Position numbers and translations under genes: made by a program
Shown here: piece by piece, positions 1 to 6,776 of the stretch
How positions within the stretch are numbered: the stretch's first letter is position 1
Layout of the letters: each line of letters begins with the position of its first letter
Notes under the pieces: model-generated
What the model was told of the DNA's origin: nothing
What the model saw: the letters and a program-made list of their open reading frames with translations, nothing else
Database searches by the model: none
Assembly: GCA_903910005.1 (NCBI GenBank)
Contig: CAIVXW010000151.1
Coordinates: 1-8,831 of the forward strand
DNA from: an uncultured Methylococcaceae bacterium
GTDB taxonomy: Bacteria > Pseudomonadota > Gammaproteobacteria > Methylococcales > Methylococcaceae
Length of the DNA: 8,831 nt
Reading direction: 5' to 3'

Positions 1-1847
1 CGACTCAGACTGGCGAGGGTTCCCGTGATGACGAAGGTCTGGCCTGAAAGGGATTGGTGATTCCGGGTTGGCTCAATCGCAGGCCAGTGTATCCCGGCCT
101 GCAGTAACTGGTCGATGATGGCGCGGTTATGGCTTTGTCGGAAAAAGGTATGAATGTGTCGGGATACCTCCGGTCCCACATCCTTCACTGCCTGTAGTTG
201 TTCGGTATCAGCCGCCATCAAGGCGTCCAGGGTACCGAACCGTTCGGCCAGACTGGCGGCCGTCACCTCGCCCACATCGCGGATACCCAGTGCGTAAAGG
301 AATCGGGACAGCGTTGTGGTTTTACTTCGCTCCAGGGCATTTATCAGATTGCGAGCCGATTTTTCGCCCATCCGTTCCAGTCGTGACAGGCTTTCTACAT
401 CAAGCCGGTAGATATCCGCCACGGTGGCAATCCATTTGCCTTCAAGCAGTTGATCAATCCTTTTGTCTCCCAGTCCGTCAATATCCATCGCCCTGCGCGA
501 GGCGAAGTGTTTGATGGATTCCTTGTGCTGGGCCGGACAATACAGTCCGCCACTACAACGGGCGATGGCCTCCCCCGGCTCCAGTTCAACCGCACAGCCA
601 CAGGCCGGGCACTGCTCCGGCAACCGGAAAACTACTGTGTCTGCGGGGCGCTCATTCAGTATTACCGATTCGACCCGGGGAATTACATCCCCGGCCCGCT
701 TGACCCGCACGGTATCGCCGATACGAATGTCCTTGCGCTGAATTTCGTCGATATTGTGAAGGGTAGCATGGGTAATGACTACCCCGCCGACCCTGACGGG
801 CTCGAGTACGGCAACCGGGGTCAGGCTGCCGGTACGTCCAACCTGAACCTGAATATCCACAAGTCGGGTAGGTACTTCTTCGGCGGGAAACTTGTGGGCA
901 ATGGCCCAGCAGGGATCATGGGAACGGTATCCAAGCTGTTCCTGCCAGTCGAGCCGATTGATTTTATAGACAATGCCATCAATCTCATAGGGTAATTGAT
1001 ACCGTCGCGCCTGTAGACTGACATAATAAGCCAGACAACCTGACACTCCTTCCACCACTCTGATTTCAGGCGAGACCGGCAGTCCCCATTCAGCCCACTG
1101 ATCCATCAGGGTTTTCATATCCGCAGGCAACCGTTCGCGGGGATAGACGCCAAAACCATAACAATAAAACCGGAGCGGACGCGCTGCCGCAATCGCGGGA
1201 TTGAGTTGTCGCAGGCTTCCGGCTGCCGCGTTGCGCGGATTGGCAAATACTCTTTCGCCCAACGCCTGATGGCGAGCATTAAGGGCCAGAAAGCCGTCCC
1301 GTGGCATGAATACCTCACCCCTGACTTCAAAACAGGACGGGTATCCTGAACCCGGTAAGCGTAGTGGAACATTGCGGATGGTTTTGACTGTGTGGGTAAC
1401 ATCCTCACCCTTTTTACCATCGCCCCGGGTTGCTGCCTGAACCAGTATCCCCTGTTCGTAGATCAGGCTGATTGCCAGGCCGTCCAGTTTGGGTTCTGCC
1501 AGGTATTCAATCCCGGTTTCAGCCGACACCCCCAGTAGTTTGATAATATCCTTTTGAAAGGCCGCCACGTCGCCGTCACTGAAGGCATTCTTAAGCGACA
1601 ACATCGGAACCCGGTGGATGACTGCGTTGAATCCAGCTAACGGGGTTGCACCAACCCGTTGCGTGGGCGAAGTGGGTGTCTGTGATTCCGGATGCTGCTG
1701 TTCAAGCCGTATCAGTTCCTGCATCAACTGATCATAGTCAGCATCACTGATCAGGGGATCGTCGAGTTGATAATATCGCTGATTGTGATACTCGATGAGT
1801 TGCCGGAGTTCAGCGATCCGGGCTTGCGCGGCTGCCGGGTTATTCAC
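1..1847 (-). CDS. ligA: NAD+-dependent DNA ligase LigA, C-terminus cut off by the window edge
   Basis: Seals nicks in duplex DNA using NAD+, mainly Okazaki fragments and repair patches. Reading leftward from a GTG at 1847 gives 615 uninterrupted codons. The N-terminal Ia domain has Y38-D39 in a DADYD motif. The adenylation domain has the nucleotidyl-lysine K120 in EPKLDG (codon 1490-1488), then RGEVF, NPRNAAAGSLRQL, EIDGIVYKIN and HKFP. The OB fold has VGRTGSLTPVA. A four-cysteine zinc finger (C413, C416, C431, C437) and helix-hairpin-helix repeats follow. The BRCT domain begins at about residue 600 (LSGQTFVITGT) and is cut by the edge. E. coli LigA has 671 residues, so roughly 55 are missing; this reflects the window, not gene damage. 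The GTG overlaps the zipA stop (GTGA), an in-frame stop lies just upstream, and the next internal ATG would delete domain Ia. No strong Shine-Dalgarno is seen, which suggests translational coupling to zipA. Confidence 0.97.
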   Translation of the reverse strand, partial: MNNPAAAQARIAELRQLIEYHNQRYYQLDDPLISDADYDQLMQELIRLEQQHPESQTPTSPTQRVGATPLAGFNAVIHRVPMLSLKNAFSDGDVAAFQKDIIKLLGVSAETGIEYLAEPKLDGLAISLIYEQGILVQAATRGDGKKGEDVTHTVKTIRNVPLRLPGSGYPSCFEVRGEVFMPRDGFLALNARHQALGERVFANPRNAAAGSLRQLNPAIAAARPLRFYCYGFGVYPRERLPADMKTLMDQWAEWGLPVSPEIRVVEGVSGCLAYYVSLQARRYQLPYEIDGIVYKINRLDWQEQLGYRSHDPCWAIAHKFPAEEVPTRLVDIQVQVGRTGSLTPVAVLEPVRVGGVVITHATLHNIDEIQRKDIRIGDTVRVKRAGDVIPRVESVILNERPADTVVFRLPEQCPACGCAVELEPGEAIARCSGGLYCPAQHKESIKHFASRRAMDIDGLGDKRIDQLLEGKWIATVADIYRLDVESLSRLERMGEKSARNLINALERSKTTTLSRFLYALGIRDVGEVTAASLAERFGTLDALMAADTEQLQAVKDVGPEVSRHIHTFFRQSHNRAIIDQLLQAGIHWPAIEPTRNHQSLSGQTFVITGTLASLS

Positions 1848-2611
1848 GCGGTTTCATAAGCCTGGCTGAGTCGATGCCTCATGTCGGCTATTTTGCGCAA
1901 GGTCAGCGGTTGACGGGTTTCATCCCATTCAATGCCATCCAGTTGGGCACTGAGTTCATGGCAGGTATCCAGTAGGTTATCGAATACCTCAAGCGGATCA
2001 GGTACCCGCGCAGGCTGATAAAACAGCACGATGCCAGGACTTTCAAACCGTTCCATGGTGTCTGCCGGGAATGTGCCGGGCTCAACCAGGCTGGCCACAC
2101 TGAACAAGGGCTGTTTCAACGCATAATCCATGCGATGGTAAATACCCATCTCACCATGTACCAAACCTCGTTCACGTAACGCTGCCTTCAGGGCACTGCC
2201 GCTGAAGGCTTTTTCATTTTTGCTGACAATACTGACCTGAATCAGGAAGGGCGCACCGAGGGGATGCGTCCTGTCCTGCTGCGGTTGAGTATGGATGGAA
2301 GGGGTGCGTGGTGGTTGTGGTGTGACGGATGGATCCGCTTGCCTGCTGGGTACCGCACTCCACCGATCTGTCTGAGCGGTGTCTGAAAAATGCGGTTCCC
2401 GTCGTTCAGGTGCCCGCTCCTCACGGTACTCATTTTCGTCATAGATATCAATGCCATCGTCCTGATCGGCATCAAATTCCACTTCGTCAAAATCGCCACG
2501 GCGGAACAGAAAATCCATTATTTTATCCAGGTATACCCCCCACAAATAGACACCCGCTATAACCAACAGGCCTGTTATCAGCAGTACGGTACGCACTGTA
2601 TCTCTATCCAC
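1844..2611 (-). CDS. zipA: Cell division protein ZipA, FtsZ membrane anchor
   Basis: Essential early divisome protein in gammaproteobacteria; it tethers FtsZ to the inner membrane through its cytoplasmic C-terminal domain. The 255-residue product has an N-terminal transmembrane helix (about residues 7-27), then an acidic stretch (about 41-68, rich in D and E). A Pro/Gln-rich linker follows (about 87-118), then the ZipA_C FtsZ-binding domain (about 119-251). That domain shows the family pattern GEMGIYHR (153-160), LFSVASLVEPGTF and SPGIVLFYQP. E. coli ZipA has 328 residues; the difference lies in the linker. The start is GTG, with GAGGG at 2624-2620 eight bases upstream and an in-frame stop (that of smc) seven codons before it. 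It lies 18 nt after smc and overlaps ligA by 4 nt, indicating one transcript. The terminal domain and the neighbours make the identification firm. Confidence 0.95.
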   Translation of the reverse strand: MDRDTVRTVLLITGLLVIAGVYLWGVYLDKIMDFLFRRGDFDEVEFDADQDDGIDIYDENEYREERAPERREPHFSDTAQTDRWSAVPSRQADPSVTPQPPRTPSIHTQPQQDRTHPLGAPFLIQVSIVSKNEKAFSGSALKAALRERGLVHGEMGIYHRMDYALKQPLFSVASLVEPGTFPADTMERFESPGIVLFYQPARVPDPLEVFDNLLDTCHELSAQLDGIEWDETRQPLTLRKIADMRHRLSQAYETA

Positions 2612-2619
2612 GTTGTCTA

Positions 2620-2624
2620 CCCTC
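2620..2624 (-). promoter_or_regulatory. Ribosome binding site of zipA
   Basis: GAGGG on the minus strand, eight bases before the GTG at 2611, in the 18-nt smc-zipA gap. It supports this non-ATG start over the second in-frame GTG five codons downstream. Confidence 0.75.
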
Positions 2625-2629
2625 AGTTT

Positions 2630-5600
2630 TCAAGCTGCCGCAAGTTCAACCGCTTCGGCAATATCCACAGCAACGATGCGGGACACGCCGGGTTCTTTCA
2701 TGGTCACACCGGCAAGATGCTGGGCAATTTCCATGGTTACCTTGTTGTGTGAAATAAAGAGGAATTGTACCTTCCCGGACATTTCCCTGACCAACTGGCT
2801 GAAACGTCCAACATTGGCGTCATCAAGTGGTGCATCGACTTCATCCAGCAAACAAAAGGGGGCTGGATTCAGTTCAAAAATGGCGAACACCAAGGCCACC
2901 GCCGTCAGGGCTTTTTCGCCACCGGACAGCAGGTGGATTGAACTGTTACGCTTGCCGGGTGGTCGGGCCATGATGGTGACTCCGGCATCCAGCAAGTCAC
3001 GTTCGGTCAGTTCAAGGTAGGCCTGTCCGCCACCGAACAACCTGGGAAACATGCCCTGCAATCCCTGATTGACCTTGTCGAAGGTTTCCCGGAATCGCGA
3101 ACGACACTCCTGGTCAATTTTTTCCATCGCCTGTTGCAGGATATCGAGTGAGTCACTCAAATCACGGTGCTGTTCTTCCAGAAACGTCATTCGCGCCGCC
3201 TGTTCCTGGTATTCTTCCATGGCCGTCAGGTTGACAGCCCCCAGCTGGGCCAACTCTTCCGCCAACTGAGTCACCCGTTGCTGCCATTGTTTTTCATCTG
3301 CCTCATCCGGCAGGTCGGCCACGACTGCCTGCGGGGTCAGATTCAATTCGTCGAACTGCTCCTGCACCGTCTGTCGTCTGATTTCATTGGCCTGCAACTC
3401 GCCTTTAATCTGTTCCAGTTGATGTCGGATTTCTGCCAACGCACGTTCCTTGCCCAACCGGTTTTCCCCTAGTTGACGCAGTTCGGTTTCTGACGCTCTG
3501 ACTTTTTTACGCTGATAGTCCAGGGTTTGTTCAATCTCGGCACGTGCTTCACGCAGTCCCAGCAAATCAGCCTGTTCGGCATCCAGTGGCTGGCTGCCTT
3601 CATCAAGTCTGGCACTGACCGCCTCCAGTCTTTGAGTTGCCTGATTTAGCAGATTCTCTGCCCGATCGCGCTGTTTCAGGGTCAGGCTTTCCTTGACCCT
3701 GAGACTTTCCAGTCGACTGCGAGCCTCCTGAACGGTGGCCTGCACCGTCTGTAATTCCGCATCAATTGCCGAGAAATTCGTTTCAGCCTCCTGCCGCTGC
3801 CGAGTCAGTTTCTCCGTCTCGGGTTCATCCTGCTGGAGACGATATACCGCATCCTGCATCATCTCCCGGGCCTCCGCCATTTGTTCAGCCAGCGTGAAGC
3901 GATTTTCTTCCAGATCGTCCGTTTCAAAACTCAACTGGTCAAGACGCTTTTGGGTTTGTGCCTGACGGGCCTTGATTCCACCCAGTTCTACACTGATGCG
4001 GTTGGCTTCATTGCCAAGTCGCCGTTCTTCAAGCTCGGTGATTTTTCTGTCCTGTTCGGCCTGCTGGATGCCTCGCTCAGCGTCATTTTGCTGACTTTCG
4101 AGCGACTGTAGCCGGACTGTCAGTGAGTCGGCCCGTAGCCTGGATTCGCGCAGTTCCCGCTCCCTCTGCAGTAAACCGGAGGTGCCATCATCCCGGGACG
4201 GTATGACTACCCAATTTGGCCCGATCTGTCGACCATCCGGCATGACCAGGCGTTCGTGTACGCCCAATTGGTGGCGTCTTGCCCGTACACTGGCCCAGTC
4301 ATCAATGCAGTAAATACCACTCAGCAGGGTATGCAGCGGCCAGGGCGCATTGACCCGATGAAGCAGCAGGGACTCATCGGTCGCTGTCGCATCCCCTGAC
4401 CCGATTGCTTGCCGCGTTTCGTACAGCGCAATCGCGGCACCGGGCAGTTCACCCTCGGGCAGACAAGACGTGACATCTTCCACACACAAGGCTTCCAGAT
4501 GAGAACTCAGCACACTTTCTACCGCACACTCCCAACCTGATTCAACACGTATTTGCTCTACCAGACGGGGAACACAGGTCAAGCCCCGGCAGTTTAACCA
4601 GTCGACCAGGCCTTCGCGATTTTTACCCATAGCCTGATGCTGCAAGGTTTCCAGTGAACTGATTACGCCGTTGAGTCCATGTAATTGTGCCCGGGTTTCA
4701 TTTAACTCACGCTGACACTGGCGGAGTTTGTCCCGTGCCGATTGCAGGGTCAGTGCCAGCGCAGTCAGAACCTCCTGGCTTTCCAGACGTTCCGCTGCCA
4801 GAGTCTGGAGGGTTTCACTGAGACTCTCCATTTCTTCCTGATCCAGGTCGTCCTCCAATTCTTCCCGCTCGGTTTCCAGTCGTTGTCGCCGTATTTCCAG
4901 TTGCCTGTGCTGTTGCTCCAGTTGCTGTACGCGGGTTTGGTGTAAATGAACGTCATGGCGGATACCGGCCACCAGTAATTGCCGCGACTGCAATGCCTCC
5001 CGGAGAGCCACCAGGTCATCATCGGCTTTTTTTCGACGGGCAACCCAATCCGCCTCCTGATTGAGTTGATGTTCCAGTTCAAGCCCAATGTCCCGCAGAG
5101 ACTCCCTGATTTCAGTCAGGGTTAACCGATCCTGTTCAAGTTCGTGCAGGGCTTCTGCCTGCTCCGTTTCCATTCGCACCCTCTCCTGCTGTAACTGCTC
5201 ATGGTTTTTTTTTGCCTGGTCAATGACATGTTCCAGCCGACTGATGGCCAGACCGGCTTCATAGTAGCGTCCCTGGATTTCATTCAGGCTTTCCCGCTGG
5301 CTCTCCAGTCGATTTTGCAATTCGCTGAGACTGGCCAGAATTTCGTTGTCCTCAGTCACACATTGACGATATGTCAGTTCCAGGCGGGCCAGGTTGTCAC
5401 CCTGTATCTGAAACTGCTGATCATATCTGCGCCAACGCATTGCCAGCAATTGCGCTTTGTAGCGCAATTCCTCCTCCTTCAGAACCTGATATTTTTCCGC
5501 TTTTTTCGCCTGTCGCTGCAAGCTGTTCAGTTGTTTGCCAACCTCCTCACGCAGATCGTCCAGCCTGGCCAGGTTGTCACGGGTATGCTCCATTCTGAGT

Positions 5601-6142
5601 TCTGTTTCATGGCGTCTGTCCTTGTAGCGTGAAATGCCCGCCGCCTCCTCAATCACTGCCCTCAATTCATCCGGTTTGGCTTCGATCAGGCGTGAAATGG
5701 TACCTTGCTCAATGATGGCATAACTGCGGGCACCCAACCCTGTGCCCAGAAAAAGATCGGTGATGTCTTTTCTGCGACAGCGGGTTCCGTTCAGCAGGTA
5801 TACCGATTGACCATCGCGGCCAACCTGACGCTTGATGGATATTTCCCGGTATTTGGCAAACTCTCCGGGGGCCTTACCCTCTGAATTGTCAAATACCAGT
5901 TCAACATGGGCCATGCCAACCGGTTTGCGACTACTGGAGCCATTGAAAATGACATCTGCCATTGTTCCGCCCCTGAGGTGCTTGGCAGAACTCTCCCCCA
6001 TTACCCAGCGCACCGCGTCGATGATATTCGATTTTCCACACCCGTTCGGCCCCACGATGCCCACCAGATTGCCCGGCAGTGGCACCACGGTAGGATCGAC
6101 GAAGGATTTGAAACCAGCCAGCTTTATTTTTTCGAGTCGCAT
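2630..6142 (-). CDS. smc: Chromosome segregation/condensation ATPase SMC
   Basis: Subunit of the bacterial SMC-ScpAB condensin that organises the nucleoid and helps resolve sister origins. The 1170-residue length is typical. The N-terminal head opens with MRLEKIKLAGFKSF, then Walker A GPNGCGKSN (31-39, K37) and a Q-loop glutamine (Q146 in IIEQG). A long Glu/Gln/Arg/Leu-rich coiled coil runs about 170-505, the hinge about 511-650, and the returning coiled coil about 655-1000. The C-terminal head carries the signature LSGGEKAL from 1072, Walker B with D1100-E1101 (CLLDEVDAPLDD) and a switch histidine in FISHNK. The hinge lacks the glycine-rich GGRATFLPL-type segment of Bacillus-like SMCs, though its general arrangement looks like that of Pseudomonas SMC (recalled, not aligned). 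The ATG at 6142 is preceded by an in-frame stop, so it is the first possible start, but no Shine-Dalgarno is visible. scpA and scpB are not in the window. Confidence 0.97.
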   Translation of the reverse strand: MRLEKIKLAGFKSFVDPTVVPLPGNLVGIVGPNGCGKSNIIDAVRWVMGESSAKHLRGGTMADVIFNGSSSRKPVGMAHVELVFDNSEGKAPGEFAKYREISIKRQVGRDGQSVYLLNGTRCRRKDITDLFLGTGLGARSYAIIEQGTISRLIEAKPDELRAVIEEAAGISRYKDRRHETELRMEHTRDNLARLDDLREEVGKQLNSLQRQAKKAEKYQVLKEEELRYKAQLLAMRWRRYDQQFQIQGDNLARLELTYRQCVTEDNEILASLSELQNRLESQRESLNEIQGRYYEAGLAISRLEHVIDQAKKNHEQLQQERVRMETEQAEALHELEQDRLTLTEIRESLRDIGLELEHQLNQEADWVARRKKADDDLVALREALQSRQLLVAGIRHDVHLHQTRVQQLEQQHRQLEIRRQRLETEREELEDDLDQEEMESLSETLQTLAAERLESQEVLTALALTLQSARDKLRQCQRELNETRAQLHGLNGVISSLETLQHQAMGKNREGLVDWLNCRGLTCVPRLVEQIRVESGWECAVESVLSSHLEALCVEDVTSCLPEGELPGAAIALYETRQAIGSGDATATDESLLLHRVNAPWPLHTLLSGIYCIDDWASVRARRHQLGVHERLVMPDGRQIGPNWVVIPSRDDGTSGLLQRERELRESRLRADSLTVRLQSLESQQNDAERGIQQAEQDRKITELEERRLGNEANRISVELGGIKARQAQTQKRLDQLSFETDDLEENRFTLAEQMAEAREMMQDAVYRLQQDEPETEKLTRQRQEAETNFSAIDAELQTVQATVQEARSRLESLRVKESLTLKQRDRAENLLNQATQRLEAVSARLDEGSQPLDAEQADLLGLREARAEIEQTLDYQRKKVRASETELRQLGENRLGKERALAEIRHQLEQIKGELQANEIRRQTVQEQFDELNLTPQAVVADLPDEADEKQWQQRVTQLAEELAQLGAVNLTAMEEYQEQAARMTFLEEQHRDLSDSLDILQQAMEKIDQECRSRFRETFDKVNQGLQGMFPRLFGGGQAYLELTERDLLDAGVTIMARPPGKRNSSIHLLSGGEKALTAVALVFAIFELNPAPFCLLDEVDAPLDDANVGRFSQLVREMSGKVQFLFISHNKVTMEIAQHLAGVTMKEPGVSRIVAVDIAEAVELAAA

Positions 6143-6330
6143 CGAACGGGACGATTTTGGATGTTAACTTGCGCCAACAGGAAGGGGGCCGGAGGTTGTG
6201 GTTGAACAAATCAGGACAGTTATTGGTCTATTCAGACCGATAGCCTGCAGTAAACGGCAACCAGAAATGATACCATCGGTTCGCCTTTTACAGGTGTCAC
6301 TGTTATTTTATTTGCTCTTGATGGTCAACC
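6143..6330. other. Divergent smc/queF intergenic region
   Basis: This 188-bp gap must hold promoters for the leftward smc-zipA-ligA run and for rightward queF. No strong sigma70 promoter stands out. The best -10-like candidates overlap: TATCAT on the minus strand (6272-6267) and TACCAT preceded by TG on the plus strand (6271-6276, an extended -10 pattern). Neither has a good -35 at normal spacing. A TTGACC on the minus strand at 6328-6323 has only a weak -10 partner. The one clear structure is the palindrome at 6221-6242. No riboswitch could be recognised in the queF leader. Confidence 0.6.
6221..6242. repeat. 22-bp imperfect palindrome between smc and queF
   Basis: Two 9-base arms, TATTGGTCT (6221-6229) and AGACCGATA (6234-6242), flank the 4-base centre ATTC with one mismatch. 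In plus-strand RNA the mismatch becomes a U-G pair, giving a nine-pair stem with a four-base loop; in minus-strand RNA it is a C-A mismatch. It lies 79 bases from the smc start and 88 bases from the queF start. It could be a dimeric repressor operator or a leader hairpin. The size fits an operator, but I cannot assign a regulator family. Confidence 0.6.
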
Positions 6331-6720
6331 ATGTCTACCCCAATCAATCCTGTACTCGAAACATTCCTGAACCCGACGCCCGGACGTAATTACACCATTC
6401 GTATTGAGGTTCCCGAATTTACCTGCCTCTGTCCCAAAACAGGTCAACCTGATTTTGCAACGCTCCTGCTCGAATATATTCCCGATCAATACTGTGTGGA
6501 ACTGAAATCCCTAAAACTGTATGTGTGGTCGTTCCGGGATGAAGGCGCGTTCCACGAAGCCGTTACCAACCGTATTCTGGATGATCTGGTCAGGGTATCC
6601 AACCCCTGCTATTTCAGGGTAACCGGACGCTTCAACATCCGTGGAGGCATCCAGACTACCGTTATTTGTGAATACCGAAAACCCGGATGGATGGCACCGG
6701 AGCCGGTGGCATTACCCTGA
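6331..6720 (+). CDS. queF: NADPH-dependent 7-cyano-7-deazaguanine (preQ0) reductase QueF, short type I
   Basis: Reduces the nitrile of preQ0 to the amine preQ1 with two NADPH, the step before insertion into tRNA by Tgt in queuosine synthesis; cytosolic. The 129-residue protein is a single T-fold module. FTCLCPKTGQPDF holds the predicted catalytic cysteine C34 and acid D41, matching Cys55 and Asp62 of B. subtilis QueF at a constant offset of 21. The QueF motif ELKSLKLY (57-64) and substrate-binding F-H-E (H75, E76) are present, as is RFNIRGGI near the C-terminus. It resembles the short B. subtilis type rather than the roughly 280-residue two-domain E. coli type. The ATG is the first possible start, with an in-frame TGA four codons before it; no clear Shine-Dalgarno is seen. 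It is divergent from smc and convergent with ppiD, so probably monocistronic. Confidence 0.95.
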   Translation: MSTPINPVLETFLNPTPGRNYTIRIEVPEFTCLCPKTGQPDFATLLLEYIPDQYCVELKSLKLYVWSFRDEGAFHEAVTNRILDDLVRVSNPCYFRVTGRFNIRGGIQTTVICEYRKPGWMAPEPVALP

Positions 6721-6737
6721 GAACGATCCAGAGATCA

Positions 6738-6766
6738 GGATGGCAGCGTAAACTACGCTGCCATTC
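6738..6766. terminator. Shared hairpin between convergent queF and ppiD
   Basis: ATGGCAGCGTA (6740-6750) and TACGCTGCCAT (6754-6764) form a perfect 11-bp stem around a three-base loop, extended by a G-T wobble and a G-C pair at the base. It lies 17 bases after the queF stop and 10 bases beyond the ppiD stop. A symmetric stem between convergent genes suggests bidirectional termination. Neither side has a proper U-tract (plus strand continues with a C-run, minus strand with a mixed sequence), so termination may be weak or rho-assisted, or the hairpin may mainly stabilise the 3' ends. Confidence 0.6.
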
Positions 6767-6776
6767 CCCCGCACGG

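Noticed and set aside
450..995. 181-codon plus-strand open frame
   Set aside because: Lies wholly antisense to ligA, whose frame is continuous and rich in family motifs; the translation shows no recognisable domain.
1..1847. Truncated ligA as a pseudogene
   Set aside because: The frame is open to the very edge and all catalytic and zinc-binding residues are present; the missing BRCT end is explained by the window limit.
5201..5632. 143-codon plus-strand open frame antisense to smc
   Set aside because: Mirror of the SMC coiled-coil codons (Leu/Phe/Gln-rich because of complementary Glu/Lys/Gln codons); no ribosome binding site or domain.
6143..6330. preQ1 riboswitch upstream of queF
   Set aside because: I looked for the small preQ1-I pseudoknot pattern with its A-rich tail; the leader has a hairpin at 6221-6242 but no matching conserved loop or tail. 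A covariance-model search would settle it.
6198..6389. 63-codon plus-strand frame in the divergent gap
   Set aside because: Overlaps the start of queF in another frame, begins with GTG or a similar weak start without a ribosome binding site, and resembles nothing known.
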